Below, piece by piece: positions 1-8,728 of a DNA stretch of 64,000 nucleotides. The stretch is taken from contig NZ_JAUSLT010000035.1 of NCBI RefSeq assembly GCF_030646015.1, positions 1-64,000 on the forward strand. The letters run 5' to 3'. This stretch comes from Bradyrhizobium sp. Lineage in GTDB: Bacteria > Pseudomonadota > Alphaproteobacteria > Rhizobiales > Xanthobacteraceae. A program made the translations under genes and the position numbers. The notes beneath the pieces are model-generated. The model was given only the letters and a program-made list of their open reading frames with translations. It made no database searches and had not been told where the DNA came from. How positions within the stretch are numbered: the stretch's first letter is position 1; the number at the start of each line of letters is the position of its first letter.

Positions 1-81
1 CACCTCGTCCATGGCGCCGAAAACCACACGCCCCTTGTGCACGATCGTCCTCCCGGAAGTCCTGGTCTTGTTGCGACCCAT
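1..81 (-). CDS. N-terminus of a truncated gene, possibly iron-containing alcohol dehydrogenase
   Basis: An ATG at 79-81 on the minus strand opens a frame that runs off the left edge. Only 27 residues are visible: a basic start (MGRNKTRTSGRT) followed by a short beta-strand-like piece, RVVFGAMDEV. This resembles, from memory, the first residues of rhizobial iron-containing alcohol dehydrogenase or maleylacetate reductase proteins, where a VVFG strand begins the fold. That match is weak, and the catalytic and metal-binding parts lie outside the window. The call of a coding start is firmer than the family call. Confidence 0.4.
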   Translation of the reverse strand, partial: MGRNKTRTSGRTIVHKGRVVFGAMDEV

Positions 82-128
82 GGGAGCAATCTAGCGGAGT
101 CGGCGGGGAGGGGAACTGGAAATCCTTC

Positions 129-289
129 ACCCTCCCCAGGAGGGGGAGGGTCGGCTCACATGGAGCGCAGCGACATGTGAGACGGGGTGGGGTGATCTCT
201 CGACTCGGGCACCGTGTGAGACGAGAGACCGCCACCCCACCCCGCCGCTCCTTTCAGTCGCGTCGACCCTCCCCTCCAGGGGAGGGTAA
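129..289. repeat. Palindromic intergenic repeat, type A1
   Basis: An imperfect inverted repeat. It opens with an ACCCTCCCC-AGG-GGGGAGGGT-like arm, has an inner GGGGTGGGGTG arm pairing with CCACCCCACCCCG near 230-244, and closes with a CCCTCCCC-TCC-AGGGGAGGGTAA-like arm. A second copy of the same design lies at 15014-15187. It sits just downstream of the acyl-CoA dehydrogenase ending at 303. I see no gene between 82 and 302. Confidence 0.8.
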
Positions 290-302
290 GCGAGAGCTGC
301 GA

Positions 303-2087
303 CTAGCTGAGCAACCCCGTAACTTGCGCCAGCGTCACCGGCCGTTCCGCAAGCACCAGTTCCGCGATCTCGCGTTCGAACTCGCCGTCGCCCGGCGCCA
401 GCGGATCCTGCGCGCTGAGGCGGTGGTCGACGACCAGCCGCGCATAGAGCGCGCGACGGGCATCGGCGCCCGGCTGTGCGGCTTCCCATGTCATCAGGAT
501 GGCGCTGGTGACGTGATAGAGCGCGCTTGCCGCTTGACGCGCATTCGCTTCCTCAGCCGGCTCGGCCGCAACGCGCTCGACCAGGGCAAGCGTCCGATCC
601 AGCGCGGTGCGCAGGCGATCGCGGAAGGCGACAGGGATGAGTCGCGCGTGATTGACCAGATTGGTCAGCGCGAGTGCGAGCGTGCGGTGGGTGCCGCTCT
701 TGCCGACCGCGCGCCTGACGATATCGAGCGCGTTGATGTTGCTGGTGCCCTCCCACAGCACGCCGACATGGGCGTCGCGGATCAATCTGGCATGCACCCA
801 TTCCTCGATGTAGCCATTGCCGCCGCGGACTTCCATGGCGCCGGTCGCCACCGGAATATTGTCGCGGCAGGCGCGGAATTTGAGCAGCGGCGTGAGGATG
901 CGCAGACAGTCTTCGGCGGGCCTGGAGCCGGCATTGGCGCGGTCCATCGCGCTGGCGGCAAACAGGAACATCGAGAGCGACTGCTCGGCCGGCACGATGA
1001 TCTTGAGCAGCTGGCGGCGCAGCAGCGGATATTCGATGATGGTCTTGCCGAACGCCGCGCGGCCGCGCGCGCAGGTCAGCGCCTCGTTGACGCAGCGCCG
1101 CATCATCGCCGCGGCGCGGACGCCGTGCGACAGCCGCGACAAATTGACCTGCTCCATCATCTGCTTGAGGCCGCGATCGGCCTCGCCGACCATCCAGGCC
1201 TCGGCGCCCTCCAGCAGGATCTCGCCCGACGCCATCGAGCGGGTGCCGAGCTTGTCCTTGAGCCGGACGATGCGGTAGGCGTTGCGGCTGCCGTCCTTCA
1301 GCCGGCGCGGCATCGCGAACAGCGCTAGCCCTTTGGTGCCGGCTGGCGCGCCCTCGGGCCGCGCCAGCAAAAGTGCTACATCGGCGTCGGCGTGCGAGCA
1401 GAACCATTTGTCACCGGCGAGCCGCCATTTGCCGTCGACCTTGCGGGCTATGGTTTCGATGCCGCCGACGTCGGAGCCGCCGGCGCGCTCGGTCATGAAC
1501 TGCGTGCCTTTCCACATCGTGGCGAGGTCGCCGGACAGCATTTTCGGGAGCAAATAATCCTGCAACTCGCGGCTTGCGAATTTGCGGATCAGATGGATCG
1601 AGGTGTCGGTGACGCTGATCGGGCACATCAGCCCGAACTCGGCCTGCACGAACAGATATTGCAGCGCGTATTTGGCGACCGCCGGCAGCGGGCGGTTCAT
1701 GCCGAGCGCGCCGGCGCGGTGGCTCATGGCGTGAAACTGAAAGTCGCCGAACGCGATCGCCTCCATGTCGCGGTAGGAGGAATGGTAGTCGATCCAGTCC
1801 TCGTCGCGGCCGAACCGGTCGCGGGCCTGCAGCACCGGCGGGTGCTTGTCGGCAGTTCTGGCGAGTTGGTCGAGCCGGCCGCCGGCCAGGGCGCCGAGCC
1901 GGTCGAAGTGGGGCTCGAGCCGGCGAAAGTCGTTGGGCTGCAGATACAGCCGGAGCAGGTCGCGCAGGCCGCGATCGAGCGCGTAGAAGTTCTGGCCCGC
2001 GCAATCCGGCGCGATGTGATCGGCGCCGTATTTCGGTTCCTGCGCCGCGACGGCGCCGGACGACGGGTGGGACGAAGGCGCGTGCAT
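303..2087 (-). CDS. AidB-like acyl-CoA dehydrogenase family protein
   Basis: This 594-residue flavoprotein belongs to the acyl-CoA dehydrogenase fold. It is longer than the usual 380-400 residues, as in the AidB subgroup. The FAD-site motif MTERAGGSDVG matches AidB (MTEKQGGSDV type), and the helical domain begins with NLSRLSHGVRAAAMMRR and continues into AFGKTIIEYPL. AidB members are linked to alkylation-damage protection or have unknown acyl substrates, so a fatty-acid role is not assured. I chose the ATG at 2087 because GAGGTCC precedes it and homology-like sequence starts soon after; the frame stays open upstream to about 2519 with no recognisable protein. It is divergent from the DUF6916-like gene. 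Confidence 0.85.
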   Translation of the reverse strand: MHAPSSHPSSGAVAAQEPKYGADHIAPDCAGQNFYALDRGLRDLLRLYLQPNDFRRLEPHFDRLGALAGGRLDQLARTADKHPPVLQARDRFGRDEDWIDYHSSYRDMEAIAFGDFQFHAMSHRAGALGMNRPLPAVAKYALQYLFVQAEFGLMCPISVTDTSIHLIRKFASRELQDYLLPKMLSGDLATMWKGTQFMTERAGGSDVGGIETIARKVDGKWRLAGDKWFCSHADADVALLLARPEGAPAGTKGLALFAMPRRLKDGSRNAYRIVRLKDKLGTRSMASGEILLEGAEAWMVGEADRGLKQMMEQVNLSRLSHGVRAAAMMRRCVNEALTCARGRAAFGKTIIEYPLLRRQLLKIIVPAEQSLSMFLFAASAMDRANAGSRPAEDCLRILTPLLKFRACRDNIPVATGAMEVRGGNGYIEEWVHARLIRDAHVGVLWEGTSNINALDIVRRAVGKSGTHRTLALALTNLVNHARLIPVAFRDRLRTALDRTLALVERVAAEPAEEANARQAASALYHVTSAILMTWEAAQPGADARRALYARLVVDHRLSAQDPLAPGDGEFEREIAELVLAERPVTLAQVTGLLS

Positions 2088-2293
2088 GGTGGACCTCGTT
2101 TCGGATCGTCCGATCGGCCCGCGGCGCGTTGCCGTGGCCTGGCGCAATGGCCGTCCGCTCAATATCGCCTTCCGGCCGGCTATTCCAACATTATCCGGCG
2201 GTTGCGGTGCAATGCGGGCAACGGGCCTGCGGCATTTTCGCTGACTCATCAACCGTGGCATGGTATGGCCATCGCTTGATCCAGGAGATCGAA

Positions 2294-2596
2294 ATGGTGT
2301 CACCGGCAGACTTGGGCAAGCTGAAGCTCGACGATTTCGATCCGCATCTCGATGCCGTGTTCGAGATGACATCGCCTGTCGGAACGGTGCCGCTGAAGCT
2401 TGCAAGGACCGAACGTTACGGGCAGGCGATCCGCGAGGGCGGAGCATTTTCGCTGCTGTTCGTCGCTCCCGCGGGTCCGTCGTTGCCGCAGGCGATCTAT
2501 CCGGTCCGGCACCCCGCACTCGGTACGATGGAAATTTTCCTGGTGCCGGTCGGGCCGATGTCCGGCGGCAACGGCTATCACGCGGTGTTCACCTGA
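2294..2596 (+). CDS. DUF6916-like small protein
   Basis: A 100-residue protein starting MVSPADLGKL after a CAGGAGATC ribosome site. It has no signal peptide or membrane segment and ends in a hydrophobic beta-rich stretch (MEIFLVPVGPM then GNGYHAVFT). I recognise it as the DUF6916-type protein often found beside tail-collar (microcystin-dependent-like) genes in rhizobia. Here it converges on the GNAT gene with a 16-base gap and lies next to a tail-collar gene. Its molecular role is unknown. The neighbourhood suggests work with the collar protein, perhaps as a chaperone or partner, but that is inference. Confidence 0.7.
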   Translation: MVSPADLGKLKLDDFDPHLDAVFEMTSPVGTVPLKLARTERYGQAIREGGAFSLLFVAPAGPSLPQAIYPVRHPALGTMEIFLVPVGPMSGGNGYHAVFT

Positions 2597-2612
2597 GGCG
2601 GCGCAGCACGGG

Positions 2613-3134
2613 TCAGTCGTTCGTGGCGGTCCAGCGCATGAGGTCGTAGACGCCCTTGTCTTCCTTGGTGGCGAATCCAAGCCGCCGGTAAAGCCGCATG
2701 GCAGGATTGAACTTCTCGACATGGATCGAGACGTCCTTGCCCGCGGCGGCCGCCTCATCCATCAGGTCGCGCAGCAGGGCTTCGCCGAATCCCTTGCCGC
2801 GATGCTCGGGCAGGAAAGCGATGTCGATGATGCGATGCTGGGTCGGCCAGCGCTCGATATAGAGGCGGCCGATATCTTCGCCCGCGTGCATAGTGATCAG
2901 CCAGTCGGCGTCGGGATAATACTTCTGGTAATGCGCGTGCTGCAGGCGGAACTGCTCCGCCAAAAATGCGGCCTTCTGCGCGTCGCTCAGCGGCGTGGCA
3001 GCGAGCTCCTCTGATCGGGTCGAGGCATAGACTCCCTCGAGAAACGGCAGATCGCTTTCCGCGATACGTCGGAAACCCAGGCCTGCGTCGGTCGCACGCG
3101 CCCAGCTACACGCGATCGCTGCGGCAACGCTCAC
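2613..3134 (-). CDS. GNAT family N-acetyltransferase
   Basis: About 173 residues. The GNAT core is clear: FRRIAESDLPFLEGVYAS at the N-terminus, then the acetyl-CoA loop RGKGFGEALL after strand IIDIAFLPEH, then NPAMRLYRRLGF near the C-terminus. The substrate is unknown. The start is uncertain. I prefer the GTG at 3132-3134, which lies 10 bases past the stop of the tail-collar gene and would allow translational coupling; an ATG at 3179 would overlap the collar gene by 35 bases and add an Arg/Ser-rich tail with no family match. Co-transcription with the collar gene hints that it could modify that protein or act with it. Confidence 0.8.
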   Translation of the reverse strand: MSVAAAIACSWARATDAGLGFRRIAESDLPFLEGVYASTRSEELAATPLSDAQKAAFLAEQFRLQHAHYQKYYPDADWLITMHAGEDIGRLYIERWPTQHRIIDIAFLPEHRGKGFGEALLRDLMDEAAAAGKDVSIHVEKFNPAMRLYRRLGFATKEDKGVYDLMRWTATND

Positions 3135-3144
3135 TTTGGAACGC

Positions 3145-3666
3145 TCATCCGCGCGGCGGGAACACGCCCTGGAGGGCAATGTTGAAGTTGAGCGTAAGGT
3201 ACGGCATCATGTTGTTGTGCGGCTGGCTGCCGCCGGCAGGAGGAAGCGCCTGGAACGCCATCTGGGTAAGGTTGCTCGGCGGCCCATATGCCTGGCCATT
3301 GTTCGACCGGGCCAGCGAAGCGTTGTTTGGATTGAACCTGTCGGCCGGGTCACTTTGATATCCGGACATCGAATGCGAATGCGCCGGTATTTCCGACTCG
3401 AGCAGCGTTACCGTCGTCGAACCGCCTAGTTCGCCGAGATCATGCAGCGACAGACCGGGACCCTGTCCGGGGTGCATCGGAGCATTGCCTTGCATGTCCG
3501 GCAGCGCGAAGTTCGACTTGCCGTTACCGCCATAGGTCGTGCCGAGCAGCGAGAACAGCGCGGTGTTCTGTGACAGGGGCAGCAGCTGTCCGTTACAGAA
3601 CGCCCACCCTTTGGGCGGGAAGTTGAACGGGAAGATCCGGATTTCGGCGACGAATGGATCGGCCAT
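3145..3666 (-). CDS. Tail-collar domain protein (microcystin-dependent-protein-like)
   Basis: A 173-residue protein. It begins MADPFVAEIRIFPFNFPPKGW, the hallmark opening of phage tail collar (MdpB-type) proteins, followed by CNGQLLPLSQNTALFSLLGTTYGGNG and FALPDMQGNAPMH. The C-terminus carries the repeated signature GGSQPHNNMMPYLTLNFNIALQGVFP. These residues form a short fibre-like beta fold in phage tails; in bacteria the family also occurs outside prophages with unclear roles. No head, sheath, baseplate or lysis genes are nearby, so this is not a prophage. It lies 9 bases after a truncated paralogue and is probably co-transcribed with the GNAT gene. Confidence 0.85.
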   Translation of the reverse strand: MADPFVAEIRIFPFNFPPKGWAFCNGQLLPLSQNTALFSLLGTTYGGNGKSNFALPDMQGNAPMHPGQGPGLSLHDLGELGGSTTVTLLESEIPAHSHSMSGYQSDPADRFNPNNASLARSNNGQAYGPPSNLTQMAFQALPPAGGSQPHNNMMPYLTLNFNIALQGVFPPRG

Positions 3667-3675
3667 GATGTCCTC

Positions 3676-3897
3676 TTAACTCGGCGGGAAGATTCCGAAC
3701 AAGGAAATGATGAAGTTGACGCAGAGATAAGGCTGGAAGTTGCTGTGCGGCTGGCTGCCGCCGGTCGGAGAGATCGCCTGGGCGGCCATGAGCGTATCCG
3801 GGGGATCGCCCCAATAGAGCTGGCTGACCGCGCCGGTTCCCGGCAGCGCGTTTTGTACATTCGGCGTGTCCGCAGCATTCGTGCTTGCCACCATCGG
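3676..3897 (-). pseudogene. 3' remnant of a second tail-collar gene
   Basis: About 74 codons remain of a paralogue of the next gene. The frame reads TPNVQNALPGTGAVSQLYWG, then GGSQPHSNFQPYLCVNFIISLFGIFPPS, matching the C-terminal signature of the intact collar protein. The first hundred or so residues, including the MADPFVAEIRIF opening, are missing. The sequence switches to a MAPEG coding frame at about 3890-3905. No good start is visible: an ATG at 3894 begins MVASTNAADT but has no collar N-domain behind it. Either a deletion fused two genes or the assembly is chimeric here. Confidence 0.75.
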
Positions 3898-3899
3898 AT

Positions 3900-4148
3900 G
3901 GGAATGATGCCGAGCAGGGCGGCGTAGGAGTCGCCGATATAGATCGCGAACAGCCAGAGCGAGGGCAGGAAAATCGGCATCCATTCCAGCGTGTTCATCT
4001 GCACGCGGAACACCCGCTCGAAATCGGGATGGCCCGAGGTCGCCGGCGCCTTGACGCCGAACGCCACGCGCGCTCGCGACACCTGGATGCCGGTGAAGAA
4101 GTAGAACAGGATGGCGAGACAGGTGACGAGCGCGGTGAGGTGGTACAT
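3900..4148 (-). pseudogene. 5' remnant of a MAPEG family membrane protein gene
   Basis: The frame from the ATG at 4148 gives about 82 residues of a MAPEG (membrane-associated eicosanoid/glutathione metabolism) protein. It has a first membrane helix (LTALVTCLAILFYFFTGIQV), the conserved FERVFRVQMNTLEW motif, and a second helix (IFLPSLWLFAIYIG). Full-length relatives are about 130 residues, so the last two helices are lost. After the junction the same frame stays open to 3426 but reads out-of-frame collar DNA, so any product would carry a meaningless 150-residue tail. Confidence 0.75.
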
Positions 4149-4167
4149 CGCAATTTCCTCTATTCGA

Positions 4168-4271
4168 CGTCATTCCGGGGCGCGAACGAAGTGAGCGAAC
4201 CCGGAATCCATAACCACGAATCGGGAGTATGGATTCCGGGCTCGCGCCAAGAGGCGCGCCCCGGAATGACG
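4168..4271. repeat. Palindromic intergenic repeat, type B
   Basis: A long inverted repeat opening CGTCATTCCGGGGCGCG and closing with its near complement CGCGCCCCGGAATGACG. Inner arms are CCCGGAATCC and GGATTCCGGG. A second copy lies at 34810-34914. It separates the MAPEG remnant from the AttH-like gene. Confidence 0.85.
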
Positions 4272-4283
4272 ATGTCTCTGGCC

Positions 4284-5372
4284 TCAGTACCCGGTCATTT
4301 CCAGATATCCTAATCCGGCGTGGCTGCCCGTAAAACTGATCGGGCCCTCCCAATAGGGAAAGCTGGTGCCCATCCAGCTTTTCGCGTTCAGCGCCGTGGT
4401 CTCGATCGCAAGGCCGCGGGCGGGAATGGCGACGCGCCATGCGGTCGGCACCTTGCGGCCGGCGACGTCGGTCATCACGATCGGCGTGATGCTGTTGTCG
4501 GCGGAAGCGATTTCGATCGAGCGGCCGTCGGGCGCGATCCAGTTGCCGAACAGGTCGCTGCGTCCGTCCTGCTGGCGCAGCCGGTACAGCATCAGCTTTT
4601 CGCCCGAGTTCAGATGCAGCGAGAACCAGTCCCAGCCGGTCTGGTCCGGGCCAAGCGGCTGGCTGCTCCATTCCCGGTCGAGCCAGGCCAGGCCCGTGAC
4701 CTCGACGGGCTTGTCGCCGATCGTGATGCGGCCGCTCGCGTTGAAAAACGGCTGGCTGTAATAATACGAGGCCTGTCCGCGTTCCGATTTGCGGCTGTAG
4801 CCGGCGTTGCCCTGCAGCACCAGCGGTCGCTCGGCGTCGAGCCGCAGCGCGTAACTGAAATCGGCGCCCGACGCCTTGAGGTCGAGCGGCGCCAGCATGG
4901 CGTCGCGCATTGCTTCGCCACCGCGCATTTCCCAGGCATCGATCCAGGCGTGAAACGGTCTTATGTCGACGCCGGCCTGATCGACGCCGCCGCGCGCGAA
5001 GGCCTCAGTGTAGCGGTGCGTATTCGCCGATGTCACCGCGGCATGGCCCATCCAGATCTGCTGGTTGGCCCAGCCCTGCGCTTGCGCGCCCGCGCGCGTT
5101 GCCTGACGAAACAGCGTCCACTGCGCGCCATAGGCCGCGCCGCTGGCATCCCTGAGATTCGCCGTCACGTACCACCACTCGATGCGAAATTCCGGATGCG
5201 GGCCGTGGTCGGCGGGAAACGCAAAGGTCCTGCCGGGCACGACGGCCGCAAACCCTTCCGCGTTCTCGCCGAGCCCGGCAAAGCCCTGCGCGCGTACCGC
5301 GCCACCGCCGAGCCCGAGCAGGGCAAGTCCGCCAGCGAAGGCGCGGCGCGATATTGTTCTGCTAGCGTTCAT
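4284..5372 (-). CDS. AttH/CrtC-like lipocalin-domain exported protein
   Basis: 362 residues. The N-terminus has a Tat-type signal (SRRAFAGG followed by a Gly/Leu-rich core, ending near AVRAQG). The mature part begins VVPGRTFAFPADHGPHPEFRIEWWYVTANL, typical of the AttH/CrtC-N (lipocalin-like) family, and contains ERGQASYYYSQPF and LAWLDREWSSQPL. AttH is the secreted partner of the Agrobacterium AttEFG ABC system; its ligand is unsettled. The gene overlaps the FtsX permease gene by 11 bases, so the two are translationally coupled. It probably acts in the periplasm on a lipid-like or hydrophobic compound (inference). Confidence 0.8.
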   Translation of the reverse strand: MNASRTISRRAFAGGLALLGLGGGAVRAQGFAGLGENAEGFAAVVPGRTFAFPADHGPHPEFRIEWWYVTANLRDASGAAYGAQWTLFRQATRAGAQAQGWANQQIWMGHAAVTSANTHRYTEAFARGGVDQAGVDIRPFHAWIDAWEMRGGEAMRDAMLAPLDLKASGADFSYALRLDAERPLVLQGNAGYSRKSERGQASYYYSQPFFNASGRITIGDKPVEVTGLAWLDREWSSQPLGPDQTGWDWFSLHLNSGEKLMLYRLRQQDGRSDLFGNWIAPDGRSIEIASADNSITPIVMTDVAGRKVPTAWRVAIPARGLAIETTALNAKSWMGTSFPYWEGPISFTGSHAGLGYLEMTGY

Positions 5373-7824
5373 CGGCGAAAATCTTGATCAGGCTGGCCGG
5401 CTGCATGCGCGCCAGTTTCAGCACCGGAAGCAGGGCGGCCAGCAGCGATGCCGCCATGGCCACGCCCAAGAGCTCGAGCAGTTGCTGCGGGAACACATGA
5501 AACGGCAGCCGCCAGCCGAACGCCTTGACGTTCACCACCGCGATCAGGCACCACGCCACCGCGAGGCCGAGCGGCAGCGCCAGCAGCGCCGTGATCAGCG
5601 CCACCGACAGGGTTTTTGTCAATTCGATCGCGGCCAGCCGCCGCCGCGTGATTCCGATCGCCCACAATGGCGCCAACTGCGGCAGCCGGGAATTGCTCAG
5701 GGTCAGCAGGCTGGTCAACAGCGCGATGCCGGCGACCCCGAGGGTGAAGGTGTTGAGCGCCGCGGTCACCGCGAAGGTTCGATTGAAAATCCGCTTCGAC
5801 TCCGCCTTCATGGTGGCCTGATCGGCGAGACTGCGGTCGCCGAGGTCGAATTTTTCGCGCAATGCCGATAGCAGCGCGGGAATTTTCGGTGGCGCTACCT
5901 GCAGGCCAAACCGTGTGGCAGGGATGCCGGGGAAGCGCCGGGTCAGCGCGGCGTAGTTGACGGCGATCTGGCCTTTCGGGTTGCCGTAATCGGCATAGAC
6001 GCCGACGATTTCCAGCGGCCAGTTGCCGCCGGGCGTGGGCACCTCGATGCGGTCGCCGATCCCCAGTTTCAAACGCCGCGACAGTTGCTCGCTGATCAGG
6101 GTGGCATCGCCCGGCCGCAGGCGAACCCAGGGGTTGGCGCTGGATTCAAGCAAGGGCCAGTGCTCACTATAGGTGGTGTGATCGGGCAGGCCCAGAATCT
6201 CGATCGGCGCGCCGCGAAATTGCGCGTCGGCGCGGCCGCCGGGCAGGATCGCATCGACTTCCGCACGCCCGCGCAGCCAGGCCTTGATCGCGGTCGCCTG
6301 CGCGTCGTCTTTGGCGTTGACATAGACATCCGCCGCCAGCCGTCCGTCGAGCCAGCCGACAAAGGTCCGGCTGAAACTTTCCACCATGGTTCCGACACCG
6401 ACATTGACCGCGAGCGCGAGCAGCAGCGCCATCAGCGCCAGCGAGAGCCCGGACAGTTGCTGGCGGCTGTCGGCCCAGAACCACACTGCGAGCGGGCGGC
6501 GCGCACTACGCTGGCCGAGCGAGAGAACGCGCTCCAGGATCGCGGGCAGCAGCAGGGCGGCGGCCAGCAGCAGGGCGGCAAGCACGGCAAATCCTGACAC
6601 CAGCGAGTCGCCATACAACAGCAGGAAGCCAGCGGACGCGAACACGGCGAGCGCGACCGCGCTCTGAACCATCAGCCAGCGCTGCTGCGCCTGTTGCCAG
6701 GCCTGCGGTTGCGCCGCCACCAGCACCGGAAGACGGGCGGCCTTCGTCAGGCTTGCCGCCGCCGCCGCCAGCGCGCCGAGCACCGAGATGGCGAGGCCGG
6801 CGATCCACCATTCGCCCCGCAGCGTCAATTGACCGGGGATCTGCGCGCCATAGAGTCCGCGCAACGACGCCGCGACGTCGGGCAGCAGCGACGCCGCGAT
6901 GACGTAACCGCAGACCAGCCCGATGATGCCGGCGATCAGCGCCAGCGCTACCAGCTCGATCACCAGCACCGCGTTCAGCATCCGCGCCGACACGCCGCAG
7001 GCACGCAGCGTTCGCAGCATCGGCCGCCGCTGCTCGAACGCCAGTCCTATCGCCGAATTGACGATGAACAGGCCGACCACAAAGGACAGCAGGCCGAACG
7101 CCGTCAGGTTGAGGTGAAAACTGTCGGTGAGCCGTTCCAGATCGCTTTCCGCATCCGGTTCGACCAGGCGCAGCCTGTCTCCGGCGACGGCTTCCAGTGC
7201 CGCGCGCGGGCCTTTTGCCTTGCCGATCAACAGCCGCGAAACTTGGTCCGGCATGTTCATTAGTTGCTGGGCGATGCCGATATCGACCACCAGCACGCCC
7301 GGCGCCAGTTGCGGCTGCACCCGCAATGGCGGCAACAAGGTGCCGCTGCTGGTCGAAGGCCGCGCGCCTTCCTGCAGATTGAGATCGGCCAGCACCTCGG
7401 GCGCCACCAGCATTTCGCCGGGCGGCGTGACGAAGGATTGCAGGCCGGATCGACCGACCGTCGGCGCGTTGCCGACCTCGCCCGGCAGCGTGACCGGCTC
7501 GATGCCCAAGAGCCGGAACGAACGTCCGCCGATCTGGATGCGGCCCTCGAGCACCGGCGACACCGGCCAGCCGGCGCGGCGCAGATCGACGAACAGGGCC
7601 TGCGGGAAGCTCGTATCGTCGCGGCCGACCAGCATCGCGGTTCGCGCGCCGCCGAAGGTCGCGGCCGCGCGGTCGTAACTGATGCGCGCCTGCGCATTCA
7701 GCGCCTGCACGCCGCTCCATAGCGCGGTCGCGGAGACCAGCCCGATCAAGAGGGTCGCCAGCTGCATCGGATGCCGCCGCCAGTGGCTGAGCAGAACCGC
7801 GAGAATCCAGAGCGCGCGGCTCAC
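5362..7824 (-). CDS. FtsX-family ABC transporter permease (AttF/AttG-like)
   Basis: 820 residues with a double FtsX layout. There is one helix near residues 15-40, a large periplasmic domain (about 45-235), three helices near 240-365, a hydrophobic block at about 385-490, a second periplasmic domain, and a final three-helix FtsX unit from about 685 to the end. This is the architecture of permeases that move lipids, lipoproteins or peptides rather than import solutes. It overlaps the ATPase gene by 4 bases and the AttH-like gene by 11, so the three form one operon. In Agrobacterium attF and attG are separate, so this looks like a single-chain equivalent. Confidence 0.85.
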   Translation of the reverse strand: MSRALWILAVLLSHWRRHPMQLATLLIGLVSATALWSGVQALNAQARISYDRAAATFGGARTAMLVGRDDTSFPQALFVDLRRAGWPVSPVLEGRIQIGGRSFRLLGIEPVTLPGEVGNAPTVGRSGLQSFVTPPGEMLVAPEVLADLNLQEGARPSTSSGTLLPPLRVQPQLAPGVLVVDIGIAQQLMNMPDQVSRLLIGKAKGPRAALEAVAGDRLRLVEPDAESDLERLTDSFHLNLTAFGLLSFVVGLFIVNSAIGLAFEQRRPMLRTLRACGVSARMLNAVLVIELVALALIAGIIGLVCGYVIAASLLPDVAASLRGLYGAQIPGQLTLRGEWWIAGLAISVLGALAAAAASLTKAARLPVLVAAQPQAWQQAQQRWLMVQSAVALAVFASAGFLLLYGDSLVSGFAVLAALLLAAALLLPAILERVLSLGQRSARRPLAVWFWADSRQQLSGLSLALMALLLALAVNVGVGTMVESFSRTFVGWLDGRLAADVYVNAKDDAQATAIKAWLRGRAEVDAILPGGRADAQFRGAPIEILGLPDHTTYSEHWPLLESSANPWVRLRPGDATLISEQLSRRLKLGIGDRIEVPTPGGNWPLEIVGVYADYGNPKGQIAVNYAALTRRFPGIPATRFGLQVAPPKIPALLSALREKFDLGDRSLADQATMKAESKRIFNRTFAVTAALNTFTLGVAGIALLTSLLTLSNSRLPQLAPLWAIGITRRRLAAIELTKTLSVALITALLALPLGLAVAWCLIAVVNVKAFGWRLPFHVFPQQLLELLGVAMAASLLAALLPVLKLARMQPASLIKIFADER

Positions 7825-8558
7825 GCGATCAGCCCGGCATGCAGATGAATCCGGCGGTCGAGCGTGGCGGCGAGCCGCTCGCTGTGCGTCACCATCAGGA
7901 AGCCGCAGCCGGTGCGCGTCACCAGATCGCGGGTCAGCGCCAGCACGTCATCCGCGGTCGCCTCGTCGAGATTGCCGGTCGGCTCGTCGGCGAGCAGCAA
8001 CAGCGGCTTTGTCGCCAGCGCGCGGCCGATCGCCACCCGTTGCTGCTGTCCCCCGGACAATTGCTCAGGATAACGCTTCAGGAGCGCGCCGAGCCCGAGC
8101 CGATCCACCAGTTCGGCATGCCAGGCGGCGTCGTGACGGCCGGCAATGCGGGACTGAAACGCCAGATTGTCCTGAACGCTCAGGCTCGGGATCAAATTGA
8201 ACTGCTGGAATACCAGGCCGAGCCGGTCGCGCCGCAATTCCGCCCGGCCGGCATCGCTGAGGCCGGCGACATCAGCGTCGGCGAGTTTGATCTCGCCGCC
8301 ATCGGCCGCATCCAGCCCGGCGATCAGATGCAGCAGCGTGCTCTTGCCGCTGCCGGATTCGCCGGTCAGTGCGACGCGCTCGCCCGCGGCGATATCGAGG
8401 TTGACCCCGCGCAGCACCGCGACCTGCTCGCCGGCCGAGCGATAGGTCTTGGTCAGGTTTCTGACGCTCAGCACGATGGGATTGCCGGTTGCAATGCCAA
8501 GCGGATTCGATGCCTCTTTGAGTGCCCTTGCGGGGATAGCCCAGTATACCAAGGCCAC
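7821..8558 (-). CDS. ABC transporter ATPase, LolD/MacB-like (AttE-like)
   Basis: 245 residues with a full ABC signature set: Walker [10 protein letters not shown] (about 66-74), Q-loop [13 protein letters not shown], signature LSGGQQQR, Walker [10 protein letters not shown], and a H-loop histidine in MVTHS. The FNLIP Q-loop and short length are typical of the FtsX-partner (LolD, MacB) class. The reported start is a GTG at 8556-8558; recognisable ABC sequence only begins near residue 29, where another GTG (8472-8474) could serve, so the N-terminus is uncertain. It is the first gene of the operon with the FtsX permease and the AttH-like protein. Confidence 0.9.
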   Translation of the reverse strand: MALVYWAIPARALKEASNPLGIATGNPIVLSVRNLTKTYRSAGEQVAVLRGVNLDIAAGERVALTGESGSGKSTLLHLIAGLDAADGGEIKLADADVAGLSDAGRAELRRDRLGLVFQQFNLIPSLSVQDNLAFQSRIAGRHDAAWHAELVDRLGLGALLKRYPEQLSGGQQQRVAIGRALATKPLLLLADEPTGNLDEATADDVLALTRDLVTRTGCGFLMVTHSERLAATLDRRIHLHAGLIA

Positions 8559-8728
8559 CTCGGGAGATCACGGTCTCAATCGTGGCGGCGACGCGATCGT
8601 GATGGGGGGCGCACGGAGCTGCGGCCGAAAATCCGTCCAAAAAATGCCCAGTTGCATTGCGGCTTGCCCCGCGGGTAGCATCCGGCGAGGCCGACCAACA
8701 GGCCAGCAAATCAAGAAGGGGGGAGCTC

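Noticed and set aside
3145..4148. A prophage remnant, because of the tail-collar domain
   Set aside because: No integrase, capsid, terminase, baseplate or lysis gene is near, and tail-collar proteins also occur outside phages.
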